Source of the DNA: Camellia lanceoleosa
Lineage: Eukaryota > Streptophyta > Magnoliopsida > Ericales > Theaceae
NCBI GenBank assembly: GCA_025200525.1
Contig: CM045758.1
Span: 65,222,598-65,286,597 of the forward strand
Reading direction: 5' to 3'
DNA: 64,000 nt
This document shows, one piece after another, positions 1-10,219 of this stretch. Both the position numbers and the translations under genes were made by a program. The notes beneath the pieces were generated by a model that searched no databases, was not told where the DNA came from, and worked only from the letters and a program-made list of their open reading frames with translations. Numbering within the stretch: position 1 is the stretch's first letter; the number at the start of each line of letters is the position of its first letter.

Positions 1-248
1 TTTAAATACGAAAAATACAAATATTTTTCATTAAATACCAAAAATACAAAAATTCAGTACATTTTTCATATTTTTGTGTATTTATTAATTTTTAAAATTA
101 TTTTTCCACAAATATTTTTCTTTTTAGACACATCTAAATAAGATGCATTTAAAAAAGTAAAAAAAAAATGTTTAAAATTTTTAAAATATTCACTAAAAAC
201 AAAAAATACGAAAAATAAAAAACTCAATTTTCAAAAAACTTAATTCAA
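1..248. repeat. AT-rich dispersed repeat, copy A
   Basis: This A/T-rich block closely resembles about 9430-9650: both run through a stretch like TGTATTTATTAATTTTT, then TTTTTCACAAAT, then a run resembling ACATCTAA.TAAG, and then ATATTCACTAAAAA. It is cut by the window start on the left and meets the CACTA-like terminus on the right. No coding signal is visible. It is probably part of a larger nonautonomous element of unknown class. Confidence 0.5.
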
Positions 249-610
249 ATGAATATTTTTTTTTTTTTGCAACGGTACCTACTACAGTCGCAAAAAACTC
301 ACTTTTTTTTTTGCGACTGCAGCTGGTACCGTCGCAAAAACTCTATTTTTTTGCGACAGCAATCTCTGCCATCGCAAATACCCTCATTTTTTGCGACAGC
401 AATTTCTACCATCGCAAATGCTCTCCTTTTTCGCGATAGCATTTTCTTCCGTCGCAAATACTCTATTTTTTCGCAACAGCAAATAGTGTCGTCGCAAAAA
501 GTCACCTTTTTCGCAACGGCAAGTTGTGCCGTTGCAAAAAGTCACTTTTTGAGACGGCAAGTGTGCCGTCGCAAATGCTTCCGTCTTTTAAGCTCACTTT
601 TCTTGTAGTA
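249..610 (+). mobile_element. CACTA (En/Spm-like) transposon terminus with subterminal repeats
   Basis: The right edge reads TTTTCTTGTAGTA, which is the reverse complement of the CACTACAAGAAAA terminus common in plant CACTA transposons, with one changed end base. Inside it lie about eight imperfect units built from GCGAC(G/A)GnnnnnnCCGTCGCAAA, each a small palindrome separated by T-rich spacers. Arrays like this are the usual subterminal transposase-binding regions of CACTA elements. No left terminus and no transposase are visible, so this is a truncated or deleted copy. Open frames across the array are repeat artefacts. Confidence 0.6.
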
Positions 611-619
611 TAGATGAAA

Positions 620-649
620 ATCTCGTGCAACGCACATGCACCCCACTAG
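620..649 (+). mobile_element. Helitron 3' terminus (hairpin + CTAG)
   Basis: An imperfect GC-rich hairpin (CTCGTGCAACGCACATG) is followed after 7 nt by CTAG and then a host T. This matches the Helitron 3' end signature and the spacing seen in the two other Helitron ends in this window. The CACTA terminus ends about 15 bp upstream, so the CACTA element probably inserted near the Helitron tail. The 5' end is not visible. Confidence 0.45.
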
Positions 650-1110
650 TTATAGAAAAAAATTGCAAAAACCCACTAATGATTGCAAAATTCGAATAAT
701 CTAAAATAATTATGGTATAGGTGGTAACTTAAAACTTAATTACAAAAACATGATAAATTACATTTTTACTTTTTCATTCCCTTCTTTCATCTTTCTTCCT
801 CTTCCTTTTCTCGCAGTTACCGAGATGGTTCCTAGAAAGTCCTAAGTGTTGCCACTCAACGGCCTAAGTGTAAAAGGTTCAAAGATGTGACCTAGGTGTG
901 AGATAGCAAAGGTAGATAGCTTAGGTTCAATACACAAAGCATGGAACAAAACAAAGATCTTATACTTAGGCAATACATAATAGCTTAAAAACAAGATAGG
1001 ATCCAATACTTAGACAAAATATCAAAGTTCATAAGATGCAAACTTAACAAACCAAAATTATGTATATTCCAATGAATATGACTAAGGCAAAATGAAGGTT
1101 GTTATAGAAA
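650..1110. other. Gene-free intergenic stretch
   Basis: AT-rich DNA with a short C/T-rich tract near 780-815. I see no coding frame, TIR or RNA gene. Confidence 0.5.
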
Positions 1111-1112
1111 AT

Positions 1113-1890
1113 ATACAACACTACTCACAAAAAGTATAACTTTTAAAAACATGATAAATTTTGCTCAAAGACAAAAAAAAAAATCATAATTTTGCTTACA
1201 AAATATGTAACACTACTCACAAAAATAACTTTCAAATTTTCACAACTTTTTTTCAATGACACAAAAATCGTAACTTGTTTCACAAAATGTATAACACAGT
1301 TCACAAAAATAACTTTCAAATTTTCACAACTTTTTTTCAATGACACAAAAATCGTAACTTGTTTCACAAAATGTATAACACAGTTCACAAAAATAATTTT
1401 TAAATTTTCACAACTTTGATAACACAAAAATCGTAACTTCGCTTAGAAAATGTATAATACTGCTCACAAAAACTATATAACTTTCAAATTTTCAGAACTT
1501 TTCTTTGATAACACAAAAATTGTAACTTTGCTTACGAAATGTATAATACAGCCCACAAAAACTATATATGTCTCCGTTTGGGAAGTGGATTGACTTTTTG
1601 GCTTTTTTGGCTATTTTAGCCTGGTCTAAAAAACTTGGTTTGGAAAGGACTTTTTGGCTTTTTTGACTTTTTTTGTGAGAGAAGAGTGTAATGATTATAG
1701 GTTGGATGTGATGTTTTGTTTGTTGTGGCTAAAATAGCCTATTTTGTTTTTTGTGGCTATTTTAGCCCCAAAACCACTTGCCAAACACCACCTAACTTTC
1801 AAATTTTCATAACTTTTGTTCAATGACACAAAAATCATAATTTCTTTCACAAAATGTATAACACAACTCACAAAAACTATAACTTTCAAA
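1113..1890. repeat. 83-bp tandem repeat array interrupted by a MITE
   Basis: Units resembling CACAAAAATCGTAACTTG ... ACTTTCAAATTTTCACAACT repeat about five to six times. Two adjacent units around 1220-1385 are nearly identical with a period of 83 bp. The array continues after a MITE insertion (1569-1792). Long open frames on both strands here come from the repeat and are not genes. Confidence 0.75.
1569..1792. mobile_element. MITE with GTTTGGGAAGTGG terminal inverted repeats
   Basis: The left end carries CCGTTTGGGAAGTGG and the right end CCACTTGCCAAACACC, which are imperfect inverted copies. The element interrupts an 83-bp tandem repeat. Comparison with an uninterrupted unit (actatataactttc) shows that only TA is duplicated at the insertion. 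The inside is T-rich with the motif GGCTATTTTAGCC. It resembles the elements at 7451-7594 and 12553-12797. Confidence 0.6.
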
Positions 1891-1997
1891 TTTTAAAATA
1901 ATCCTTGAATATTGTATACTGTAGCAATTGGGTCATGTTTTATTTTATAATTCAAATATGTTTTTAGTGCTTTGCATTTTATTTTACGACAATGCTA

Positions 1998-2395
1998 GGG
2001 AGCTCGAAAATGAGCTCCCCCGAATCCCCCTAATTTTGTTTTTTTTTTTCAGAAGTAAAGAATGAAGAGGAGGAGGAGGAGGAGGAGGAGAAGAAGGAGA
2101 GGAACTGGAGGGGGCCATAATCACAGGGGAGGAGGAGGCGGAGGCGGGGCTAGACAGAGGCGATTGAGGTGGACGATTTATTTAGACGGCAGCAGCGATG
2201 ACGGGGGACTAGACGAAGACGACGACGACGGGGACCTCTCTTCTCTCTCTCTCTCTCTTTCTCTCTTTCTCTCCCTCTCCCTCTTCCTCTCTGCGACTGA
2301 ACATAGAAGAAGACGAAGGAAAAAATAATAATAATGCCCAAAACGACGTCGTTTTGGGCATTAGGGGGATTAGGGGAGGAGATTTTCGAGCTCTC
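1998..2395. mobile_element. Inverted-repeat element, CCCCCGAATCCCCC family, copy 1
   Basis: The left end GAGCTCCCCCGAATCCCCCT and the right end AGGGGGATTAGGGGAGGAG form long imperfect TIRs, with an outer GAGCTCGAAAAT / ATTTTCGAGCTC pair. The inside has GGA-rich and TC-rich low-complexity sequence (2062-2290) and a perfect 24-bp palindrome at 2336-2359 centred on GACGTC. Open frames inside are low-complexity artefacts (poly-Arg and poly-Ser). Related copies lie at 2861-3010 and 9085-9434. Confidence 0.6.
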
Positions 2396-2860
2396 AAACA
2401 TTATTCTTTATTTTATAACATGATAGAATCTCAAGCTTCTCGTATTTGGTTCATCAATATATATATATATATATAAATCTATAAATAAATAAATAAAAAT
2501 AAATCTTTGGAGATTAACGTATTATATCTCACTTATATTATTAAACCTTAGCTTAGAAGAATGATGTGTTTAATTAGAACGATTAGCTTCAATGTTAATT
2601 TTTTTAAGTAGTAAATAAAAATTCAATCTATTAAGAAAAGGGAATCATTACCTATTTCGTTATATGAAACCAAGGCTCATCTAATGGCCAGTATATATAC
2701 ACTTGCACAACCATCATTTTTTTATTATTATTGGAGAATTCTACTCTACACATAACATATGTACTTTTAATTATGTCATTTTTTTCTTTAGTTTTGATCA
2801 ATTTTCTTCTTTAGTTATAACATTATTTTGAGATTGTAGTTATAATTTTTGGGAAAAGCG

Positions 2861-3010
2861 GGGGAGCTCGAGAGCCTCCGCCCCGAATCCCCCGAAACTG
2901 CCAAAAATGGTAAAAAAAAAAAATGCAAGGCAAGTGTAAAAAAAAAAAAAAAAAACAGTTTTCCAAAAAAGGAAATTAGGGGGATTAGGGGGAAGAAAAT
3001 TCGAGCTACC
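2861..3010. mobile_element. Inverted-repeat element, CCCCCGAATCCCCC family, copy 2 (short)
   Basis: It starts GGGGAGCTCGAGAG..CCCCGAATCCCCCG and ends AATTAGGGGGATTAGGGGG...AATTCGAGCTACCAATCA. The TIRs match copies 1 and 3, but the inside is only about 100 bp of A-rich sequence, so it looks like an internal deletion derivative. Confidence 0.6.
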
Positions 3011-4629
3011 AATCAAAGTTGATAATTTTTTTGTGTTTGATTATGACTTCTTTTTTTATTTTTTTCAATTATGACTTAGAAAGTATGAAATTATGTCATT
3101 TCTTCTATAGTTATAAGGTGCATATGGTACACACCTTTTGAGGGGTGTGTACCATAAGCTTTCCCTTTTTTTATTCATAGAACAACCAGACACTAGAAGC
3201 CAACACATCCATCAAACCTTATGCTAAATTAAACAACCCCTTTACTCAAAAATTAAAAAACAAAATATAAAACATGTCAAATTCTAAAAAAGACCACAAA
3301 TTTATATTTTCTGCATAGAAATAATTAGTAATAAAAAAATATGTCAAAAAATATCTATTTTGAGATATCGAAGTTTGAATAAAAATTATACCCATTTTAG
3401 TTTTAAAATTACATATATGTATTCAAAAAAAATTTATGACAAATACTTATTTTGAGAAATTAAAGATTTTATAAAAATAAGAATAAATATTTTTCATAAA
3501 AAGTTATCTTAAAAATACATATAAGTATTTTGAATATAGTTATTTTGTTTTTTTGTTTTTTTAACAAACATGCTTATTTTGATAAATAATTAGTAATAAA
3601 AAATTTAAATTAAAAGAATTCTATGCAAAAGATGATAAGGATATTTTCATCATTTCATATCAAAACTTAACAATATCTAGGATTTTTTTTTAAGGTCCCT
3701 GGTATTAAGATTTTATAGAATAAAGGACATGCAACATTTTCATAATGGTTGGGGTTCCTCAACATTTTTTCAAAGAAATTTCGATTTAGAGAAATTTCAG
3801 ACAAAGAAATTTTGATCCAGAGAAATTTCTCTGGTTTAAAATTTCTTTGGGTTGAGTTTTCTCTGGTCTACTCACAAATTTCTTTGTGATTTGTTCACAA
3901 TTTTTTTTGGTTTGCTCATAATTTTTTGTGTTTTAACCAAACCAGAGAAAATTGTGTCTTTTCACAGAGAAATTTCAAACAACCTTCAACAAATACATAC
4001 ACAAAAAGAGATTGAGGATTGAAAATGACCTTACTCAAATTTATGCTTGAATCAGTAGTCAAACTGAGTATAATAACAAACTCGTTTATGAAATTATCAT
4101 AGCACAGATCGCTTTGGTCCTCACTCCTCCACTCAAAACCGATGAATCATAATTTTTGGTTGTTCTCATAAAATGCCATGTAGATTTATCATAGTTTGCT
4201 TGTAATAATATGCATACAAGAATTCACCGCTCTGAATCTAGATTAGAGTAAACAAATGAGGAACAAACATTGCCAATACAACATATTAGTTCCTTACACA
4301 GATACACATTATATATATATATATAACGCACAATGTTCACAAACATGTATTATATATACGTATATTACGGATTCAAACTACATAAAAAGAACAAGAATCA
4401 AAGCATTTTACGCTTTTTTAACTGTGTCAGTGTTGATCAACAGCTTCGAACAATGGAGCAGTTCCTATTTTTTATTTTGAACCTTGATATTGTAGACCTA
4501 TTCTAATCTAACCCTGATATTCTACGCGCAACCATTGCTAGAGAGGGAGAAAGAGTTAGGTATGAGTGGGTTAGTCATATAAAATGGGCGAGCGACCTTA
4601 AGTTACATATATATATATATATATATATG
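3011..4629. other. Gene-free AT-rich intergenic DNA
   Basis: No supportable gene. About 3765-3975 holds several short direct and inverted copies of AGAGAAATTTC/AAATTTCTTTG that could fold back. A TA microsatellite lies near 4309-4325 and a longer one at about 4606-4628, next to the Helitron end. Confidence 0.45.
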
Positions 4630-5046
4630 CTAGCCTATCACCCGTGCTATGCACGGGATAATTATAGATATTTATATTTGTTTTCATTTTTTTTAATATA
4701 TAAATTAAACACATGGAGTTTGACCGAGGAGTTTGAAAGAATTTAATAAGTGTTTATTTATTTATTTAAGAGGCATTTACACAATAATTACATGGGTCTC
4801 TTGGAAATGCAAAAAGTAAGGAAATTAGGATTTCATTTATTGCGTTATTCATTTAATAAGTGTAATTATTATAAATTAAGTGTTTATTGTAATCAATAGT
4901 GTAATTATTACAATCTTTGAACCAATCACCAATCACCAAGTCAATTTTTTTTAAAAAAAATATTAAAAAATCAGGAAATTAGGATTGACATGTTGGAGCT
5001 TCCACAAGCCTTGGGTTTTAAAAGACCATTTTCCTTAATATATAGA
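4630..5046 (-). mobile_element. Short nonautonomous Helitron (417 bp)
   Basis: On the minus strand the element begins TCTATATATTAAGG (5046 downward) after a host A. It ends with the hairpin CCCGTGCATAGCACGGG, 7 nt, then CTAG at 4633-4630. End structure and spacing match the Helitron at 23092-27427. The base after CTAG is C rather than the usual T, a small deviation. No coding sequence fits in 417 bp. Confidence 0.65.
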
Positions 5047-6495
5047 TTATAAATCTCCTCCATTACTAAAAGTTAGAGAGTGATATTAAATTAAATATCC
5101 CCAATATCTATCTAAGGAATAATTGATAGAAGAAATTTTTTATAATGTTAGCAAAGGGTAAGAAAGGTCAATGTAATTTTAGAAAATTTCATTACAATTA
5201 TACAAAATCTCAAAAAAAGTAAATGTAATTCACCCTATAAAAAATAAATTTGGAGCATGAGGCTTTTTTTGCCCGAGCTATTTTTGCTAAATTAATCAAT
5301 AAAAACAAAAATAAGCTAATTTAGTTAATAAGACAATCACATTTAAATCATAATTATTTTTTATTTTTTTATAATCATCAAATCAACTAAAAGAAATCAA
5401 AATTTATTTCAAATATAATTTTTTAATTAGATTAAAATAATTAAAAAATTAAAAAGTCAAAAAAATTAGAGAAAATTGGTGATAAATCCAATTTGAAAGG
5501 TGTCTGAGGCATTAAGTCCAATGGATTTTTTTATTAGTGAAAGATCCACCCATTGTGAAATAGTTTTGTGAAAAGTTTTTTTTATTGTTTATGAAGACAT
5601 TTTATTTTCAATTTTACCACTTAACTTATCTGTTGACTTTTTTTGACTATCTGTTCAAATTTATTTCTATCTGTTCAAATTTTTTAAGAGGATTTGGTTA
5701 AAGCCCCCTCATAATAAAACTTTAATGCATTGAGGACAAACACAAAAAAAATTCCTTGAAAAGTTCACCACATACCATTATTAAAATATTAAACTTTAAA
5801 ATAATATAATTTTTAATGTAAATGTCGGTTTTTAATAAAATTAGTATTTTTAAAATTCTCTCATCAAGATCTATCAAATAAGATCTATGTTGACCATGAA
5901 ATTCTTTTTTTTTTTTAAATATTACAGCTGAAATTGATGTAAATAGTAATAATAACATGTTACTCTGTTTAACAGTAATATGTTACTCTGTCACATAGTA
6001 ATATGTTACTTTATTTGACAGTAACATGTTACTCTAGTTCACAGTAACATGTTATTCTGGCAATATTGTCCCAGAAAAGAAAAAAAGAAAAAAAAAAAGA
6101 AGACATTTTACTTTGTCTTTACTCAATTATGTGTTTTCTCCTTAGAGGGTTTATAAAGTAAAATAAATTGGGCTGCCTTTTTCAACAAATAAGGATCCAA
6201 TATAAGGGTTTTGGCTAAATTTCCCAATTTTTTAACTATCTGTTCAAATTATTTTTTTATTTGTTTAATTTTTTAACTATCTGTTCAATTTTTTCACCTT
6301 ATTTGTTCAAATTATTTTTATTTGTTGAAATTTCTATATGTTCAAAAAAAATTATTATTTTTCTTATGTGTTTATTTGTTTACTATCTGTTCAATTTGTC
6401 AAGCATATTTTTCTTATTTCAACATATCTGCTCAACTTTTTGAATAGATCAAAGCATTTTATCTGTTAAAAAACTATCAATTGAAATATTAGAGC
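5047..6495. other. Gene-free AT-rich DNA with CTGTTCAA-type interspersed repeats
   Basis: The motif (TA)TCTGTTCAA(A)TT recurs irregularly between about 5640 and 6500. No convincing coding region is present. Confidence 0.4.
5950..6060. repeat. 23-bp tandem repeat (TAACATGTTACTCT), about 5 copies
   Basis: The core TGTTAC occurs at 5959, 5981, 6004, 6028 and 6051, a 22-24 bp spacing, each in the context AGTAA(C/T)ATGTTACTCTG. Confidence 0.75.
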
Positions 6496-6593
6496 TATTT
6501 TGAACAGATTAGAGCCACAAGAGGTCCCTTATCTGTTTAAATCTAACTGTAGAAATTCCCTATTTGTTGCAATTTGTTTCATAATTATCAACA

Positions 6594-6629
6594 ACAATAA
6601 CAATAATAATAATAATAATAATAATAATC
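6594..6629. repeat. AAT microsatellite
   Basis: An uninterrupted run of (AAT)n within a longer CAA/AAT-rich tract. It produces an artefactual poly-Asn open frame. Confidence 0.85.
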
Positions 6630-6879
6630 AACAACTAAAAAAAATGTATTTGTTCACCAAATCTACCACAACAACAACAACAATAATAATCAAAAAAAAG
6701 CAAAAAGAGCTTTGGAAGAGAGAGAGAGATCGATGACGTGGTGGTGTTCCAAGTTTCTCCCTTTAGCTGTTGCGTCTTTACCGACTTATAAAAGAAGAAG
6801 AGATGACATCGAGGCTGAGGGGGGGACCCATGGTCGATAAATGTGGCAAAGTCTATATATTGAGGCAATGGGGTGGAAA

Positions 6880-6899
6880 AAGGTATTGCGGTAGGTGTT

Positions 6900-6936
<37 letters not shown>

Positions 6937-7165
6937 TTAGAGGAGGAGTGGTGGTCAGTCGACGGCGACATCAGTGAGAGGATGAGACAGTGGTAGGCGA
7001 ACAACCACCGTGGTATTGTTAAAGAAAGTGAGAGGTTTAGAGAGATAGGTGTTGCGATGGGTGTTTAGAAGAGAGAGAGAGAGAGAGTAATGATGGTCAG
7101 TCAACGTGCGACGTTGATGAGAGGAGGAGACAGTGGCGAGGCAAACAACCGCCGCAATGGTGTTG
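6880..7165. repeat. Degenerate tandem duplication (about 150-165 bp) with GA microsatellite
   Basis: The block 6885-7020 (GGTAGGTGTTTAGGAGAGAGA ... ACAACCACCGTGGTATTGTT) is repeated at 7045-7165 (GATGGGTGTTTAGAAGAGAGA ... ACAACCGCCGCAATGGTGTTG). Each unit has its own (GA)n run. No function is evident. Confidence 0.6.
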
Positions 7166-7319
7166 TTGGAAAGGAGAGCCGACTGACAAACCTAGCTCAA
7201 GATAGAGAAATTAGAGAGATAGAAAGAGAGAAATGAACGAAGAGATAGTGAGAGAGAGAAATGGACTGATATATATAGTATAAGTATTTTGGTCATTTTG
7301 TAGAAACTTATCCTTATGG

Positions 7320-8312
7320 ACGGGTGCCTCTATTTACACATCACATTTTGTCTCAAGGCACACCATTAATTAATTATTTTTTATTACAATAATGATCTTT
7401 CCTAAAATAACCAAAATGACCACAAAAGAATATCAATACACACCTTAGAGGCAATTTGGGAAGTTGGTAAAAAGCCAGCTTTTTGGCTTTTTAGCCTTTT
7501 TATATGAAAAAACCAGCTTTTTTAAGCCAAAAAAGCCACCAAAAAGCTAAAAAAAATCAAAAGTCAACTTTTTACCAACTTCTCAAAACACCACTTAGTT
7601 GAATACACAACATCCAAGTCCTAACCCTAGCCACCATTGTTGCAACCGCCTCCATTTCACCACTGCTGCCTCGCCACTCCTTTTTAGCTCCAGCGAATCC
7701 TCATCACCATAAACCCTCGCCGCGCAATCTCTCTCTCTCTTTATCTGTATTCTTGCAATTTGCAAGGTTGTGGGTTGTAAGGTTGGTGACAGAAGGGAGG
7801 CACAACTGGGCTAGGAAGGGGACAACGGCGGAGCGCGAGTGAGAAGAGGGGTTGACAGCGGTGAAGATGATCTACGAAAAAAGGCGATGATTGGACTGAA
7901 AAGGAGGTAGCGGCAAACGCGATAAATAAGTGAGGGATTGAAGATAGTGGCGGCGATCTACAAGGTGGTGGGTCTTTAGGAATAGATGGGACTTACGGGA
8001 CTGGGAAGTGGGCATCAACAATTGCGAAGACGAAAGGAAGGGTTGATGGTGGTGGCCATGGTTGGCGTTGATGGTGGTTGCTGGTAATGGCTTCTGCCGT
8101 CGGTGGTAAGTGTTTAATAGTTAGAGTTTTTTTTTTTTTTTTTTTGACTTTGAGATGTGTACTAAGTGATGTAGGATTAAAGGTAAAAATGAAACGTTGT
8201 GATGTGTGTTAAGAATAAATATATTTTTTAAAATTATTAAAGGTGTAAACTAAATAGTGATGTATCTTAAAGCCAAATGTACTATATAAATAGAGGCATC
8301 CCTGTGGACCTA
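7320..8312. mobile_element. Putative TIR transposon, about 1 kb, nonautonomous
   Basis: The left end GGGTGCCTCTATTTACACAT and the right end (reverse complement GGGATGCCTCTATTTATATA) form an imperfect TIR of about 40 bp. The flanks (ccttatggac / ctgtggacc) may be a decayed 9-bp target duplication, which would suggest a Mutator-like element. The inside carries a nested MITE (7451-7594) and a GC-richer segment (7640-8110) without an intact reading frame. Confidence 0.4.
7451..7594. mobile_element. MITE with GTTTGGGAAGTTGG-type TIRs
   Basis: The left arm GCAATTTGGGAAGTTGG and the right arm CCAACTTCTCAAAACACCAC are imperfect inverted repeats, flanked by TTA on both sides (7446-7448 and 7595-7597), as in PIF/Harbinger-type MITEs. 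The inside is a foldback of AAAGCC/GGCTTTTT motifs. Confidence 0.6.
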
Positions 8313-8390
8313 ATGTTTTAACACATGAATTTTTAGCCAAACAAAATTTAAATTTTTTTATGGACCGAGTCCCAAAGAAAAATTAAGGCT

Positions 8391-9693
8391 CTGTTTAGTT
8401 GTATTCTCAAAAAACAATTCTATCATATCATTTGCGCTTCATGTTTGTTTAGGAGTTTTCAAATCATAATTCCACACTCACTTTTGAAAACTCGGTCGAA
8501 GGCGAGAAAATTTGGACTAATCGATCGTCCCACTGGTCGTCCTGCCAGTTGATCAGAACAGTGCAAATATTTTTTATTTTTTTGCAAGTGACATATGTTA
8601 ATTTTTATATATTCGAAAAAAATATTTTTCGAATTTTTAATTTTTTTTTATGTGTTTTAATAGAATTTTGAGTTATATGTTTGGTTATGAGTTGTAAGTT
8701 GTTGTATCAAATATCACATATCACATCAAAAATTTCCCATTCAATTCAAAACTCTCTTCAAAATTCTTTTTAAAACTCTTTCACCAAACAAATTTTCCAC
8801 ACTCAAATCATAATTTCAAAACTCACAAATTCAAAATACATGACTTTGCTTGGTTATAGTTTTCTAAAAATGTTTTTCAAAAAATTCTACTTTATTATTT
8901 TTCCTTTTTTTTTTTTTGTTTTTACTGAATTTTTTTAATATTTTAAGCAAATTTTTAAAATTTTTAGACATACCTAACATAAACATATCTAAAAAGTAAA
9001 AAATTTGTGAAAAAAATCTTTTAAAAATTCACTAAATATCAAAAATACAAAAAAAAATATGAGAATTCAGTATTTTTTTTCGGAAATGATTTTTCCCCCG
9101 AATCCCTCGAAAAATGAAGAGGGGGAAGGCGAGAGAGAGAGGGGAAGAAAGAGAGAGGAGAGGAGAGGAAAGAGGGAAACAGAGAGAGAGAGATCGTCGG
9201 CCGATCACAAATGACTCGTCAAGAAGACCTCCGCCCTCCAGCCTCCGCCTCGGCAGTTGATGCCCTCCTCCAGCCTTCCTTCTTCCTTCCCTCCTTCTTC
9301 TTCTTCTTCTCCCTTCTCTTCTTCTCCCTTCTTTTTCTTTATTGCTGATTGAACTAAAAAAAAAAAAATGGAAAAACAATGTCGTTTTTGAAATTAGGGG
9401 GATTCAGGGGTTGGGATTTCGAGCTACCAATCACTACTCATTTTTTTTTGTATTTTTTTATGTATTTATTAATTTTTTAAAATATTTTTTCACAAATTTT
9501 TTACTTTTTAAATACATCTAAGTAAGGTACATCTAAAAAAAGTAAAAAAAAAAATTTAAAATGTTAAAAATATTCACTAAAAATAAAAAAATAAATAAAA
9601 AATAAAAAATTCAATTTTTAAAAAATTTAACCTAAAAAATTCAAATTAAACACATTGTCCTACTCTCAAATTATATTTAAAAGTTATACTAAA
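8391..9693. repeat. Long AT-rich repeat unit, copy B, hosting a nested TIR element
   Basis: It begins CTCTGTTTAGTTGTATTCTC and ends with TTATACTAAACAAAATC, which may be a loose TIR (CTGTTTAGTTGTA versus TTGTTTAGTATAA). Its right half resembles window positions 1-248. The CCCCCGAATCCCCC-family element at 9085-9434 sits inside it. No gene is seen. Confidence 0.4.
9085..9434. mobile_element. Inverted-repeat element, CCCCCGAATCCCCC family, copy 3
   Basis: The left end TTTTTCCCCCGAATCCCTCG and the right end AAATTAGGGGGATTCAGGGG...TTTCGAGCTACCAATCA are the same TIRs as at 1998-2395 and 2861-3010. The inside is GA-rich then CT-rich and contains AACAATGTCGTTTTTG, a decayed form of the palindrome in copy 1. 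Confidence 0.6.
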
Positions 9694-9960
9694 CAAAATC
9701 TAAATCCAACGATGTTGGATACATATTTATGTGTTTGATTTTTATGCAAAGAGGATTATTGTGTGTTACTGGGTAATACCTCGACTTTGATTGAAAGATA
9801 GTCTGAAATGATTTAAATAAGTATTTTTTAAATTTTTATAAAATATATATTAGATAGAAGTTGAATTTTAAATAATATAATAAAAAAATAACGTGATTTA
9901 AATAGAATATTAACTTTTAATTTTTGATTTTTTTAGGCTAAAAGAAGAGCTGGTGATAGA

Positions 9961-9984
9961 AATTAGGGTTAGGGTTAGGGTTCG
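9961..9984 (+). promoter_or_regulatory. Telobox-like TTAGGG array in the MAGO leader
   Basis: Three tandem TTAGGG units (reverse complement AACCCTAA) end 11 bp before the chosen MAGO start codon. Telo-boxes of this form are known near the 5' ends of plant genes for translation and RNA processing. Whether it lies in the promoter or the transcribed leader cannot be told from sequence. Confidence 0.5.
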
Positions 9985-9994
9985 TAGAAGAGAG

Positions 9995-10219
9995 ATGGCT
10001 GGAGCTATGGAGGACGACAATGGCGAATTCTATCTACGGTACTACGTAGGCCACAAGGGGAAGTTCGGGCACGAGTTTTTGGAGTTCGAGTTCAGGCCAG
10101 ATGGGAAGCTCCGATACGCCAACAATTCCAACTACAAGAACGACACCATGATCCGCAAAGAGGTCTTCCTTACCCCCGCAGTCCTCCGCGAATGCCGTCG
10201 CATCGTCTCCGAGAGCGAG
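9995..10219 (+). CDS. MAGO: MAGO exon 1 (codons 1-75)
   Basis: Encodes residues from [19 protein letters not shown] to RRIVSESE. The donor is GAG|GTTTCT at 10220. The short Met-Ala-Gly-Ala-Met leader before EDDNGEF is normal variation at the plant Mago N-terminus. Confidence 0.95.

Noticed and set aside
249..608. 119-codon open frame on + strand (and its minus counterpart)
   Set aside because: It is made of the CACTA subterminal repeats; the protein is a repeat translation without a family match.
1143..1427. Open frames on both strands in the 83-bp array
   Set aside because: A repeat length near a multiple of 3 and low stop density explain them.
2062..2328. Arg- and Ser-rich frame
   Set aside because: Pure GGA and TC microsatellite translation inside a TIR element.
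6900..6935. (GA)n run as a CRISPR-like or regulatory array
   Set aside because: A simple microsatellite; no spacers, and the DNA is plant nuclear.
9032..9379. 115-codon minus-strand frame
   Set aside because: GA/CT-rich low complexity inside a TIR element; no domain.
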